Shown here in pieces: positions 26,380-34,729 of a DNA stretch of 64,000 nucleotides (the stretch's first letter is position 1; each line of letters begins with the position of its first letter). The notes beneath the pieces were generated by a model. The model searched no databases, had not been told where the DNA came from, and was given only the letters and a program-made list of their open reading frames with translations. The stretch spans positions 124,001 to 188,000 of the forward strand of contig JAFSBY010000040.1 in assembly GCA_017437045.1 (NCBI GenBank), read 5' to 3'. Both the position numbers and the translations under genes were made by a program. The stretch comes from Alistipes sp. (GTDB lineage Bacteria; Bacteroidota; Bacteroidia; Bacteroidales; Rikenellaceae).

Positions 26380-28233
26380 ATGCTACTCAAACCCAATACC
26401 CAACTCAAGCATGGCGAGTATCGCATCGACGCGGTGCTCGGTCAGGGTGGTTTCGGCATCACGTACCTCGCTACGCAGGTGGCCCTGAACCGCAAGGTGG
26501 CCATCAAGGAGTTCTTCATGAAGGAGTTCTGCGAGCGCAATGCCGACACGTCGCACGTCACGCTCGGCACGAGCGGCAGCCGCGAGATTGTCGAACGCTT
26601 CCGCGCCAAATTTATCAAGGAGGCGCAGCATATCGCCCAGCTGAACCACCCCCATATTGTCCGCATCCACGACGTCTTTGAGACGAACGGTACGGCCTAC
26701 TATGTGATGGAGTACCACGATGGTGGCTCTCTGGCCGATCGGGTTAAACAGGGTCCTCTGCCCGAGGCTGCGGCGGTGGACTTTGTGCGCCAGGTGGCCG
26801 AGGCATTGGGCTATCTGCACAGCCGCAAGATGAACCACCTCGACGTCAAGCCGGGCAATATCCTGCTCGACGAGGAGCAGCGGGCCGTGCTGATCGACTT
26901 TGGTCTCTCGAAACGCTACGACGAGGCGGGTCATCAGACCTCGACCACCCCGGTGGGCATTTCGCACGGCTACGCCCCGATGGAGCAGTATCGCCCGGGC
27001 GGTGTGGGGACCTTCTCGCCCGCCACGGACATCTATTCGTTGGGTGCCACGCTCTATCGGCTCACGACGGGTCAGACCCCGCCCGATGCCGGCGAGGTGG
27101 ACGAGCAGGGGCTTCCGGCCCTCCCCGCGACCCTTTCGGCCGCTACGCGCACGGCCATTGTGCAAGCCATGCAGCCCCGCCGCAAGGATCGTCCGCAGTC
27201 GATCGAGGCCTTCTGCGCCCTGCTCGACGGCAAGGAGGTGGCCGCCGAGACGGTGTTGGATATTGCGGTCGATGAGGAGACCCATTTGGACGAGACTCCG
27301 AAACCAACTCCTAAACCCACCCCCAAGCCCGCACCGCAACCCACACCGCAGCCTACCCCTGTGCCTGCGCCGCCGAAAAAGCGGGGTGGCAAAAAGTGGC
27401 TGTGGACGGTGGTGATACTGCTGTTGGTAGCCGGTGGCTTCTGGGGCGGTCGCACCGCCATGACCCACCTCCGCGAACAACAAGCCATTGCCGACAGCAT
27501 TGCTCTGGCGGAGGCCGAACGTGCCGCCTTTGTTCAGGATAGCACCGAAAAAGCCAATGCTGCGGCTCAAAAAGCCGAGCGCGAGCGTCTTGCTGCTGAA
27601 CAAGCCGCCAAAGAAAAGGCTGAAAAGGAGCGTCGTGAGCGCGAAGCGCGTGAGGCAGCCGAGCAAGCCGAAAGATTGTCAGGTAAAGGGCGTAATGGCG
27701 TTTACAAAGTCGGCGACTACTACAATGTCAATGGCAAAGAGGGCGTCGTATTCTATGTGGATGCCTCGGGCAAACATGGCATGATTGTCAGCATGACACA
27801 ATCGAGTGAACGATTACATTGGTCATCAAACGAAAGCGAGCAAAAACAGTTGATCGGAGCCTCCAGCAAGACAAATGGCGCAGCCAATATGCGCGCTGTC
27901 CAACAACGCTCGAATTGGCGTGCGGACTATCCTGCCTTTGCCTGGTGTGCTCGGCTGGGGTCGGGTTGGTATCTGCCCGCTATTGAGGAGCTAAAGCTGT
28001 TTACGCTGAATAACAGCGTACACGACGCTGTAAATCGTACTTTAGCGGCCAAAGGGGGCACGAAATTATACAACAAGGGAGATGGCAAAAGGTATTGGTC
28101 TTCGACGGAGGATGATTATCAATTCTCCAGTGGTACGTCGTTCTGCGCGTGGCTTGTCCTTATGCTCAGTGGCTACACCGACACCGACGGTAAGAACCGC
28201 TTCAACTATGTGCGCGCTGTCTCCGCTTTTTAA
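26380..28233 (+). CDS. Receptor-like Ser/Thr protein kinase STK1
   Basis: A 617-residue protein. Kinase domain about 14-290: Gly loop GQGGFG, VAIKEFF Lys, catalytic loop HLDVKPGN (Leu in place of the usual Arg, a non-RD kinase), DFG in LIDFGLSK and GYAPMEQY. Then a Pro/Lys-rich linker (295-335), a transmembrane helix (about 338-358), an Ala/Glu/Lys coiled coil (370-435) and a C-terminal domain (437-617; GVVFYVDASGKHG, LGSGWYLPAIEEL, YWSSTED, NYVRAVSAF) of the Lcl/FISUMP type, presumably periplasmic. The layout matches PknB with the PASTA part replaced. The region from the transmembrane helix on, and the terminator, are nearly the same as in STK2 at 49566-51563. Confidence 0.9.
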   Translation: MLLKPNTQLKHGEYRIDAVLGQGGFGITYLATQVALNRKVAIKEFFMKEFCERNADTSHVTLGTSGSREIVERFRAKFIKEAQHIAQLNHPHIVRIHDVFETNGTAYYVMEYHDGGSLADRVKQGPLPEAAAVDFVRQVAEALGYLHSRKMNHLDVKPGNILLDEEQRAVLIDFGLSKRYDEAGHQTSTTPVGISHGYAPMEQYRPGGVGTFSPATDIYSLGATLYRLTTGQTPPDAGEVDEQGLPALPATLSAATRTAIVQAMQPRRKDRPQSIEAFCALLDGKEVAAETVLDIAVDEETHLDETPKPTPKPTPKPAPQPTPQPTPVPAPPKKRGGKKWLWTVVILLLVAGGFWGGRTAMTHLREQQAIADSIALAEAERAAFVQDSTEKANAAAQKAERERLAAEQAAKEKAEKERREREAREAAEQAERLSGKGRNGVYKVGDYYNVNGKEGVVFYVDASGKHGMIVSMTQSSERLHWSSNESEQKQLIGASSKTNGAANMRAVQQRSNWRADYPAFAWCARLGSGWYLPAIEELKLFTLNNSVHDAVNRTLAAKGGTKLYNKGDGKRYWSSTEDDYQFSSGTSFCAWLVLMLSGYTDTDGKNRFNYVRAVSAF

Positions 28234-28292
28234 GCATTAGGCTTTTTGCTTTGGGCTTTATGCTTTCAGCGCGACCCCGAAGGTCGCGCTGA
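27385..28292 (+). repeat. Long homologous segment shared with STK2
   Basis: From the transmembrane helix codons to the terminator hairpin, this segment matches 49506-50495 in inverted orientation with high DNA similarity, interrupted by length changes in the coiled-coil codons. The kinase halves are much less alike. Confidence 0.75.
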
Positions 28293-28300
28293 TTTTTCTT
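28266..28300 (+). terminator. Terminator of STK1 (GCGCGACC hairpin)
   Basis: An 11-bp stem, 28266-28276 with 28282-28292, loop of 5, then TTTTTCTT. The same hairpin occurs at 49506-49533 and, slightly shorter, at 55563-55586. Confidence 0.88.
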
Positions 28301-28333
28301 ACACCCCTCCTTCAAGAAGATGCCCGAAAAGCT

Positions 28334-28365
28334 ATTGCAGAATTTCGATTTGTGTTGTATCTTTG
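28334..28365 (+). promoter_or_regulatory. Promoter of tgt operon
   Basis: ATTG at 28334-28337, 20 bp, TATCTTTG at 28358-28365, 9 bp before the ATG at 28375. Consensus quality. Confidence 0.65.
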
Positions 28366-28374
28366 CGAGGTATT

Positions 28375-29511
28375 ATGGGCTTACAATTTACAGTACAACA
28401 TAAAGACCCCGCCTCGAAGGCGCGGGCTGCGGAGTTGGTGACCGACCACGGGGTCATCCACACCCCGATTTTTATGCCCGTGGGTACGGCCGCAACGGTC
28501 AAAGGGCTCTTCCACCGCGATGTGAAGCAGGAGGCAGGGGCCGAGATCATCTTGGCCAACACCTACCACCTCTACCTGCGCCCCGGCATGGAGATTATCG
28601 AGCGGGCGGGGGGTGTGCATCGCTTCTCGACCTGGGAGGGGCCGATGCTGACCGATAGCGGTGGTTTTCAGGTCTTCTCGCTGGCCGCATGCCGCAAACT
28701 CAAGGAGGAGGGGTGCCACTTCCGCTCGCACATCGACGGCTCGAAGCACCTCTTCACGCCCGAGAGCGTGATCGACACCGAGCGCACGATCGGCGCCGAC
28801 ATCATGATGGCCTTCGACGAGTGCCCGCCGGGCGATGCGGCACGCGACTACGCAGCGCGATCGTTGGGGCTGACCGAGCGGTGGCTCGACCGCTGCTTCA
28901 ACCGCTACCACCAGACGGCACCGAAATATGGCCACTATCAGGCACTCTTCCCGATCGTGCAGGGGTGCACCTACCCCGATCTGCGTGCCCATGCGGCCGA
29001 GAATGTCTTGCAGTACAAGGCCGACGGCTATGCCATAGGCGGCCTGGCCGTGGGTGAGCCGGCACCGGTGATGTATGAGATGATCGAGGTGGTCAATGCC
29101 ATCCTGCCCGAGGATCGTCCCCGCTACCTGATGGGGGTGGGAACACCGATCAACATCTTGGAGGCGATCGACCGCGGAGTGGATATGTTCGACTGTGTGA
29201 TGCCGACACGCAACGGCCGCAACGGCCAGCTCTTCACGGCCGAGGGGGTGATCAACATCCGCAACAAGAAGTGGGAGGATGACTTCTCACCGATCGACCC
29301 CGAGGGCGAGGCCTTTGTCGATCGGCTCTACTCGAAGGCCTACCTGCACCACCTCTGCGTCTGCCAGGAGATGCTGGCGGCCGAGATCGCCTCGCTGCAC
29401 AACATAGCCTTCTATCTGCGGCTGGTGCGCATGGCCCGCGCCCACATCGTGGCGGGCGATTTCCATGCCTGGAAGGAGCAGATGGTCGTAAAACTCTCCA
29501 AACGCTTGTAG
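28375..29511 (+). CDS. tgt: tRNA-guanine (queuine) transglycosylase
   Basis: A 378-residue enzyme that exchanges G34 for preQ1 in tRNAs with GUN anticodons. Seen: LTDSGGFQVFSLA, DIMMAFDECPPGD (catalytic Asp), FPIVQGCTYPDLR, GGLAVGEP and FDCVMPTRNGRNGQLFT. The CxCxxC zinc motif of the E. coli enzyme is not visible where expected; SKAYLHHLCVCQEMLA stands there, as I recall for other Bacteroidota. I start at MGLQFTVQ (28375); the frame is open 43 codons upstream through the STK1 terminator and promoter. Confidence 0.94.
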   Translation: MGLQFTVQHKDPASKARAAELVTDHGVIHTPIFMPVGTAATVKGLFHRDVKQEAGAEIILANTYHLYLRPGMEIIERAGGVHRFSTWEGPMLTDSGGFQVFSLAACRKLKEEGCHFRSHIDGSKHLFTPESVIDTERTIGADIMMAFDECPPGDAARDYAARSLGLTERWLDRCFNRYHQTAPKYGHYQALFPIVQGCTYPDLRAHAAENVLQYKADGYAIGGLAVGEPAPVMYEMIEVVNAILPEDRPRYLMGVGTPINILEAIDRGVDMFDCVMPTRNGRNGQLFTAEGVINIRNKKWEDDFSPIDPEGEAFVDRLYSKAYLHHLCVCQEMLAAEIASLHNIAFYLRLVRMARAHIVAGDFHAWKEQMVVKLSKRL

Positions 29512-29512
29512 C

Positions 29513-30616
29513 ATGATGAAATTAGGTTTCCCCGGATTCAAGATTCTGGATCGCTATATCCTGCGAAAGTTCTTGGCGACCTACTTCTTCGCCATTGCGA
29601 TGATCATCATCATCGTCGTGCTGTTCGACTATGTCGAAAAGGTCGATGACTTCACGGAGCTGCACGCGCCGCTGGGGGCGGTGGTGGACTACTACCTGAA
29701 CTTCATCCCCTACTTTGTCAATCAGTTCAGCTGTTTGTTTACCTTCATTGCCTGTATCTTCTTCACCTCGAAATTGGCCTATCAGACCGAGATCGTGGCG
29801 ATGTTGTCGGGCGGCATGTCGTTCCGTCGGCTGATGTGGCCCTACTTCCTGGGTGCGCTGATCATCGGGTCGTTGTCGCTGTGTCTGAATCTGTGGGTGA
29901 TCCCCATCACGCAGGGCAACATCGTGGAGTTTGAGGCGCAGTACAACAAACGCCGCCAAAATGTGCAGTTCGACCGCCACATCTACCGCCAGGTCGAGCC
30001 GGGCACTTATGTCTATATTCGTGGCTACCAGAACAGTTCGAAACGCGCCACCTTCTTTGCCATCGAACACCACGAGCAGGGGACGATCAACGGCCTGTTG
30101 GAGGCGGCCGACGTGACCTTCGACCCCGAAACGAAACGATGGACCGCCCCGCGCTACACGACGCGCGAATTTGACTCGTTGGAGGTCGAGACCTTTACCC
30201 AATATCGCAACCTCGACACGCTGATAAACTTGGATGTCAATGAGTTGGGCAATGTGAACGAGCTGGTCAAGACGATGAACATCCACGCGCTGAATGACTT
30301 CATCGACCAGCAGCAGGCCAAGGGCTCGGACTCGATAAACCTGATTTTAGTCGAGAAACATGCCCGCTATGCCTATCCGTTGGGTACGTTCATCCTGACG
30401 CTGATCGCCGTATCGCTCTCCTCGCGCAAGGTGCGTGGCGGTACGGGTCTGCACATCGGTGTGGGCATCGCGTTGTGCTTCTCGTACATCCTCTTCTACC
30501 GCTTCTTTGAGGAGTTTGCCAAGAGCGGCTCGCTGCCGGTCGGGGTGGCGATCTGGCTCCCGAACCTGATCTATTTGGTGATTGCGATCTACCTCTACCG
30601 CAAGGCTCCGAAGTAG
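29513..30616 (+). CDS. LptF/LptG family permease
   Basis: A 367-residue YjgP/YjgQ family inner-membrane protein with transmembrane helices at both ends (about 20-120 and 285-360) and a periplasmic jellyroll between. LptF and LptG pair with LptB to extract LPS. N-terminal DRYILRKFLATYFFAIAMIIIIVVLFDYVEKVDDF is typical. It starts one base after the tgt stop. Which of the two paralogs it is cannot be said; Met2 is also a possible start. Confidence 0.9.
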   Translation: MMKLGFPGFKILDRYILRKFLATYFFAIAMIIIIVVLFDYVEKVDDFTELHAPLGAVVDYYLNFIPYFVNQFSCLFTFIACIFFTSKLAYQTEIVAMLSGGMSFRRLMWPYFLGALIIGSLSLCLNLWVIPITQGNIVEFEAQYNKRRQNVQFDRHIYRQVEPGTYVYIRGYQNSSKRATFFAIEHHEQGTINGLLEAADVTFDPETKRWTAPRYTTREFDSLEVETFTQYRNLDTLINLDVNELGNVNELVKTMNIHALNDFIDQQQAKGSDSINLILVEKHARYAYPLGTFILTLIAVSLSSRKVRGGTGLHIGVGIALCFSYILFYRFFEEFAKSGSLPVGVAIWLPNLIYLVIAIYLYRKAPK

Positions 30617-30663
30617 GCCGCTCGCCCCGAAATAACCTGAATTGCAAGAAAAACGCTGCTACG

Positions 30664-31644
30664 ATGAAGAAACAGCCCGCGAAGAAGCCCTCCCTTTGGG
30701 CGAAGATACGCAGCATCAAGCTGCTCTACAACCTGCTGGTCATGGCCGTGTTGATCCTCGGCTTGGCCTTGCTGGCCCATCTGGCCATGCAGATCGGTAC
30801 GCGCCACGGTGCTCGCCGCACGGTGCCCGACTTTGCCGGTATTCCGCTCGCCGAGGCCGAGGAGCTGGCCGCCTCGTGCGACCTGCAACTGCACATCAAC
30901 GATTCACTCTTTGTCCCCGCCTACGAAGGGGGCATCGTCCTCGATCAGCTGCCCGAGCAGGGTGTGGAGGTCAAGCCGGGGCGCACGGTCTATATCACGA
31001 TCAACTCGTTCCGCCAAAAGATGGTGCCCATCCCCTACGTGGCAGGTCGCTCGCTGCGTCAGGCCAAGAATATGCTGGAGATAGCCGGCCTGGAGATCGA
31101 GGAGCTGCACTACCGCCCCGATATGGCGACAAACTACGTGCTGGAGGCCTTCTACGGCCGCGAGCAGCTCACCGAGGAGCGGGAGCTGCAGGCCGAGATG
31201 GGGTCGGGAATCACGCTCTATGTGGGTGTCGATCCCGAGAAGGATGCCACGGCCGTGCCGTTGGTGGTGGGGCTGTCGCTCCGTGAGGCCAAGAGCCGCA
31301 TCTGGGAGTCGGGTCTCAACGTGGGCAAGGTGCACTATGACGAGGGGATCAACCTGCTCAACCAGAAGGAGGCACGCGTCTACATGCAGTCGCTGGGTGC
31401 CGAGCAGATCACGACGCTGGGAAGTGCCGTGGCACTGCATCTGACACTCGATGGCGAGAAGAGCAAGGCTGCACGGGAGGTTGCAGTCAAAGAGGCCGCC
31501 GAGCGCGCCAAGGCACAAGCCGAGATGGAGCGCACGGCCGATTCGCTCGCTGCACTGGAGGGGGCGGGCCTGCTCGAAGAGACCCTGCAACGTGCCGTGG
31601 AGCAGAGCGAGGCGGCAACTACCGACGACGAATTTTTTGAGTAA
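30664..31644 (+). CDS. Stand-alone PASTA domain protein
   Basis: A 326-residue protein with a basic cytoplasmic N-terminus, one transmembrane helix (about 22-44) and about three PASTA domains (45-110, 115-180, 190-260: VPDFAGIPLAEAEELAASCDL, VPIPYVAGRSLRQAKNML, VPLVVGLSLREAKSRIWESGL). A charged helical tail follows. PASTA domains bind peptidoglycan or lipid II. In Bacteroidota such proteins occur without a kinase domain. The stop and the next start overlap by one base (TAATG). Confidence 0.9.
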   Translation: MKKQPAKKPSLWAKIRSIKLLYNLLVMAVLILGLALLAHLAMQIGTRHGARRTVPDFAGIPLAEAEELAASCDLQLHINDSLFVPAYEGGIVLDQLPEQGVEVKPGRTVYITINSFRQKMVPIPYVAGRSLRQAKNMLEIAGLEIEELHYRPDMATNYVLEAFYGREQLTEERELQAEMGSGITLYVGVDPEKDATAVPLVVGLSLREAKSRIWESGLNVGKVHYDEGINLLNQKEARVYMQSLGAEQITTLGSAVALHLTLDGEKSKAAREVAVKEAAERAKAQAEMERTADSLAALEGAGLLEETLQRAVEQSEAATTDDEFFE

Positions 31645-32792
31645 TGACCGAGTTGCAACATCCGACGATAGAGCCGCAGGAGGCTCAACCGATCCCCGAG
31701 GCGATGGCACAGCCGAGCGCGGCCGAGCTGCCGGAGCTCTCCGATGCGACCGACGCACTCGATGAAGAGGGCGAAGAGGGCGGCCTCTACGAACACTTCA
31801 ACGTAACGGTCGATAAGGGGCAGTCGCTGCTGCGCCTGGACAAATTCCTCAAGGCCCGCATGGAGCGTTCGTCGCGCAACCGCATCCAAGCGGCCATTGA
31901 TTCGGGCAACGTGCTGGTCAATGGTTCGGCCTCGAAATGCTCCTACAAGGTCAAACCGCTCGACTATATCCAGGTCGTGATGCCCTATCCGCGGCGCGAT
32001 GTATCGCTCATTCCGCAGGATATTCCGCTCGAGATTCCCTACGAGGATGACGATCTGCTGCTGGTCAATAAGCCGGCCGGCATGGTCGTGCACCCGGGGG
32101 TGGGTAACCACTACGGCACGTTAGTCAATGCCCTGCTCTACCACCTGCAAGGACCCGACGCCACGCCGGAGAGCTCCGAGGAGCGTGCCGGATTGGTCCA
32201 CCGCATCGACAAGGATACCTCGGGACTGCTCGTGATTGCCAAGAACGAACAGGCTCATGCCCGCCTGGCTAAACAGTTCTTCGACCATACGATCTACCGC
32301 CGCTATGTGGCCCTCGTCTGGGGTAATTTCGAGGAGGATGAGGGTACGATCATCGGCAATATCGGCCGCTCGCCCCGTGAGCGACAGAAGATGTATGTCT
32401 TTGAGGATGGGTCGGATGGCAAACATGCAGTGACCCATTGGCGGGTGTTGCGTCGCTATGGTTATGTGACGTTGGTGGAGTGCCGTCTGGAGACGGGTCG
32501 CACACACCAGATTCGTGTCCACATGGCTTGGCAGGGGCACCCCTTGTTTAACGATGCCCGCTATGGAGGCGACCGCATCCTGAAGGGTACGACCTTCTCG
32601 AAATACAAGCAGTTTATCGAAAACTGCTTTGAACTGATACCGCGTCAGGCCCTGCATGCCAAGGCGTTGGGCTTTACACACCCCACCACGGGCAAAGAGG
32701 TGGTCTTCGATAGCGAGCTGCCCGAGGATTTCAAGGCCGTGCTGGCCAAGTGGGACACCTACACACAAGCGGTCGATACGGCCGAGGTGTAG
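31644..32792 (+). CDS. rluD: RluA/RluD family pseudouridine synthase
   Basis: A 382-residue enzyme that isomerises uridines in 23S rRNA. After an acidic N-terminal extension of about 50 residues come an S4 RNA-binding domain (about 55-110, LRLDKFLKARM) and the catalytic domain with HRIDKDTSGLLVIAKN (Asp near 187) and RTHQIRVHMAWQGHPLFND. Placement after the PASTA gene is common in the phylum. The assignment to RluD rather than another RluA member is by overall form. Confidence 0.9.
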   Translation: MTELQHPTIEPQEAQPIPEAMAQPSAAELPELSDATDALDEEGEEGGLYEHFNVTVDKGQSLLRLDKFLKARMERSSRNRIQAAIDSGNVLVNGSASKCSYKVKPLDYIQVVMPYPRRDVSLIPQDIPLEIPYEDDDLLLVNKPAGMVVHPGVGNHYGTLVNALLYHLQGPDATPESSEERAGLVHRIDKDTSGLLVIAKNEQAHARLAKQFFDHTIYRRYVALVWGNFEEDEGTIIGNIGRSPRERQKMYVFEDGSDGKHAVTHWRVLRRYGYVTLVECRLETGRTHQIRVHMAWQGHPLFNDARYGGDRILKGTTFSKYKQFIENCFELIPRQALHAKALGFTHPTTGKEVVFDSELPEDFKAVLAKWDTYTQAVDTAEV

Positions 32793-32833
32793 GGGCTGAC
32801 AAACTATAAGAACCTTCAAAATTTCCAATCGAA

Positions 32834-34711
32834 ATGCGTAAAATCTGCTTGTTACTCTTCGCACTTTTGGCCGGCATGACTTCGGCCGAGGCGCAGAAAC
32901 AATTTTCGCTGGTCTTGAATGCTCCGTTCTGCATCTATGCAGAGCCGATCCATCAGGATCTGAAGCCTGAGCCCGTTCCGATGTGTATGCTCCCCAAAGG
33001 AACTTCCGTTACGGTGCTTGGCCATAGCTGGCACAAGGAGTTCTTGCAGGTGACACTCGGCGATGGCAGCTTGGGGTATATTCCGACGATGGCCATTGCC
33101 CTCTCCGAAGCGAGGATCTACAGCAAATACGGAGGTGATGGCTGGGTGAAGGGTACCTATCACCTGCAGTCGATCGGCGCATGGGACGGATTCCAGCCGA
33201 AAAAGTTGGTCTTCCGCCACGACAATGGCCGGACATACACCTTTGCAAAAAGCAGCAACTTCCTGCAGAACGAACGCTACAAAAAGGTCCTCGGACGCAT
33301 CGAGTATGGCGATTTCTTCGAGCGCAACGGCCTGGAGTACTACATGTCCGACCGCGATGACAGGGTGCTTCGGTTGGCGATGAAAGATGGGGAGCTGCCC
33401 CTCGCACTCATCGGTTGCTCGAAGAGTTACATCGACGAGCTGTTGAGCCCCGCTTTTGGCTATGCGGGTCCCTCGGTCAGCGAGTATAAAGGCTACGTCT
33501 ATGGTTTTTACGAAAACCTCATCTGGCCGATGCCCGAGGTGAGAGATGGCTTCTGGGGTGCGGGTGTGATCATCTATTTCGATCAAGAGTTGGTGGCCGT
33601 CCACATGGAGAAGATGCCGTGGACCTTCGATTTTGAGTCCGACTACTCCACGTTGCGCGTCTCGACAAAGCCGAGTGAAAGCTATTCGCCTGAGATAGCC
33701 ACGGCTATCCGAAAGGCCAAGGGAAAGCCTCGCTACCGCAAAGCCGCCCCGCTGACTGAACGTTATGTCGCCTTGGAGGGTGGTGCCGGCTTAAAATTGA
33801 AGGCGCTTTACATCTTCGAGAATCACCTGGGGATTACCAATCGTTGGGCCATTATCGGGTGGCTGCTCGGTGCACTCTTGGTGGTGCAGTTCTTTGCCTA
33901 CTACCTCGTGCGGTGGTTCTACAAGGGGCCGAATAAATATATTGGTTGGATCGGGTTCCTGATCGTCTTGCCCTTTACGATCTATGCGCTGATCTACGTG
34001 TCGCGTTTCTACATCATTGTGGCCATTATTGCCTTTATTTTTGTGGTTAGTTTCTCGCTCTACGCCTCGCTGGCCTTGTCTACGAATGCCGAGACCAATC
34101 GTTGCGATCGTTGCCGCAGATGGCTCGGCCCGTTCAAATATGATCTCTTGAGCACGGGCGTCCGCCAACGTCCGGTCAAAAGGGGAAAGCCCGCGGCTCG
34201 CATGATTTATCAAGAGGTGCGACCGCCCTTTATCTCGGGCGAGGTGAAGATCAAGTTGGGTTGGGGCTGTTTGATGTCGCGCTCCGGATCGAGTAGCGTG
34301 TCGGGAGGCGTACAGCACACCACCGAGACCCGTGCCTGGAATTTCAAGACGAGGGTTAAGATCGTCGTGCCCTATCGGGTGAAGTTGGAGTGTCCGTGCT
34401 GCGGCCATGTTTGGGAGCATAGTCTGTCGAGCGAGTACGAGGAGCCCGGACCGATATTGTACACCATCTATTCGGACTCGCGTGATAAGTGGACGGAGAC
34501 CGAACGCATCCAATGGCGAACGACCGATACCGGAGAGTTGGTCTACGAAGAGTCGCACGACCATGCGCGCTCGCGCTCGCATAGCTATTCGGGCCCTCGC
34601 AGCTACGATATAGCGCGTTATAATCACTATCTGAAACGCTACTTCAAAGGCGATCGTTCGGCCCTTGAGGCGTATGAACGCGAGGCGTTTGGCGATTATT
34701 GGGGCGATTAA
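32834..34711 (+). CDS. Large unknown exported/membrane protein with zinc ribbon
   Basis: A 625-residue protein I cannot name. Visible parts: signal peptide (1-20, MTSAEA); an SH3-like segment (about 25-88; LPKGTSVTVLGHSWHKEFLQVTLGDGSLGYIPTMAI); a region of about 240 residues of unknown fold; three transmembrane helices (about 337-360, 368-390, 392-414); and a C-terminal part with CDRC (about 422) and CPCCGHVW (about 519), a split zinc ribbon. The C-terminus is rich in Arg/Ser/His/Tyr. Separate from the rluD run by 41 bp. Function unknown; it may sense an envelope ligand through the SH3-like part. Confidence 0.75.
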   Translation: MRKICLLLFALLAGMTSAEAQKQFSLVLNAPFCIYAEPIHQDLKPEPVPMCMLPKGTSVTVLGHSWHKEFLQVTLGDGSLGYIPTMAIALSEARIYSKYGGDGWVKGTYHLQSIGAWDGFQPKKLVFRHDNGRTYTFAKSSNFLQNERYKKVLGRIEYGDFFERNGLEYYMSDRDDRVLRLAMKDGELPLALIGCSKSYIDELLSPAFGYAGPSVSEYKGYVYGFYENLIWPMPEVRDGFWGAGVIIYFDQELVAVHMEKMPWTFDFESDYSTLRVSTKPSESYSPEIATAIRKAKGKPRYRKAAPLTERYVALEGGAGLKLKALYIFENHLGITNRWAIIGWLLGALLVVQFFAYYLVRWFYKGPNKYIGWIGFLIVLPFTIYALIYVSRFYIIVAIIAFIFVVSFSLYASLALSTNAETNRCDRCRRWLGPFKYDLLSTGVRQRPVKRGKPAARMIYQEVRPPFISGEVKIKLGWGCLMSRSGSSSVSGGVQHTTETRAWNFKTRVKIVVPYRVKLECPCCGHVWEHSLSSEYEEPGPILYTIYSDSRDKWTETERIQWRTTDTGELVYEESHDHARSRSHSYSGPRSYDIARYNHYLKRYFKGDRSALEAYEREAFGDYWGD

Positions 34712-34729
34712 CCGCTAATTCATCGCACG

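Noticed and set aside
26383-27666. Long open frame (427 codons) antisense to STK1
   Set aside because: The plus-strand kinase has all catalytic motifs and a promoter; the antisense translation is low-complexity Arg/Gly-rich text.
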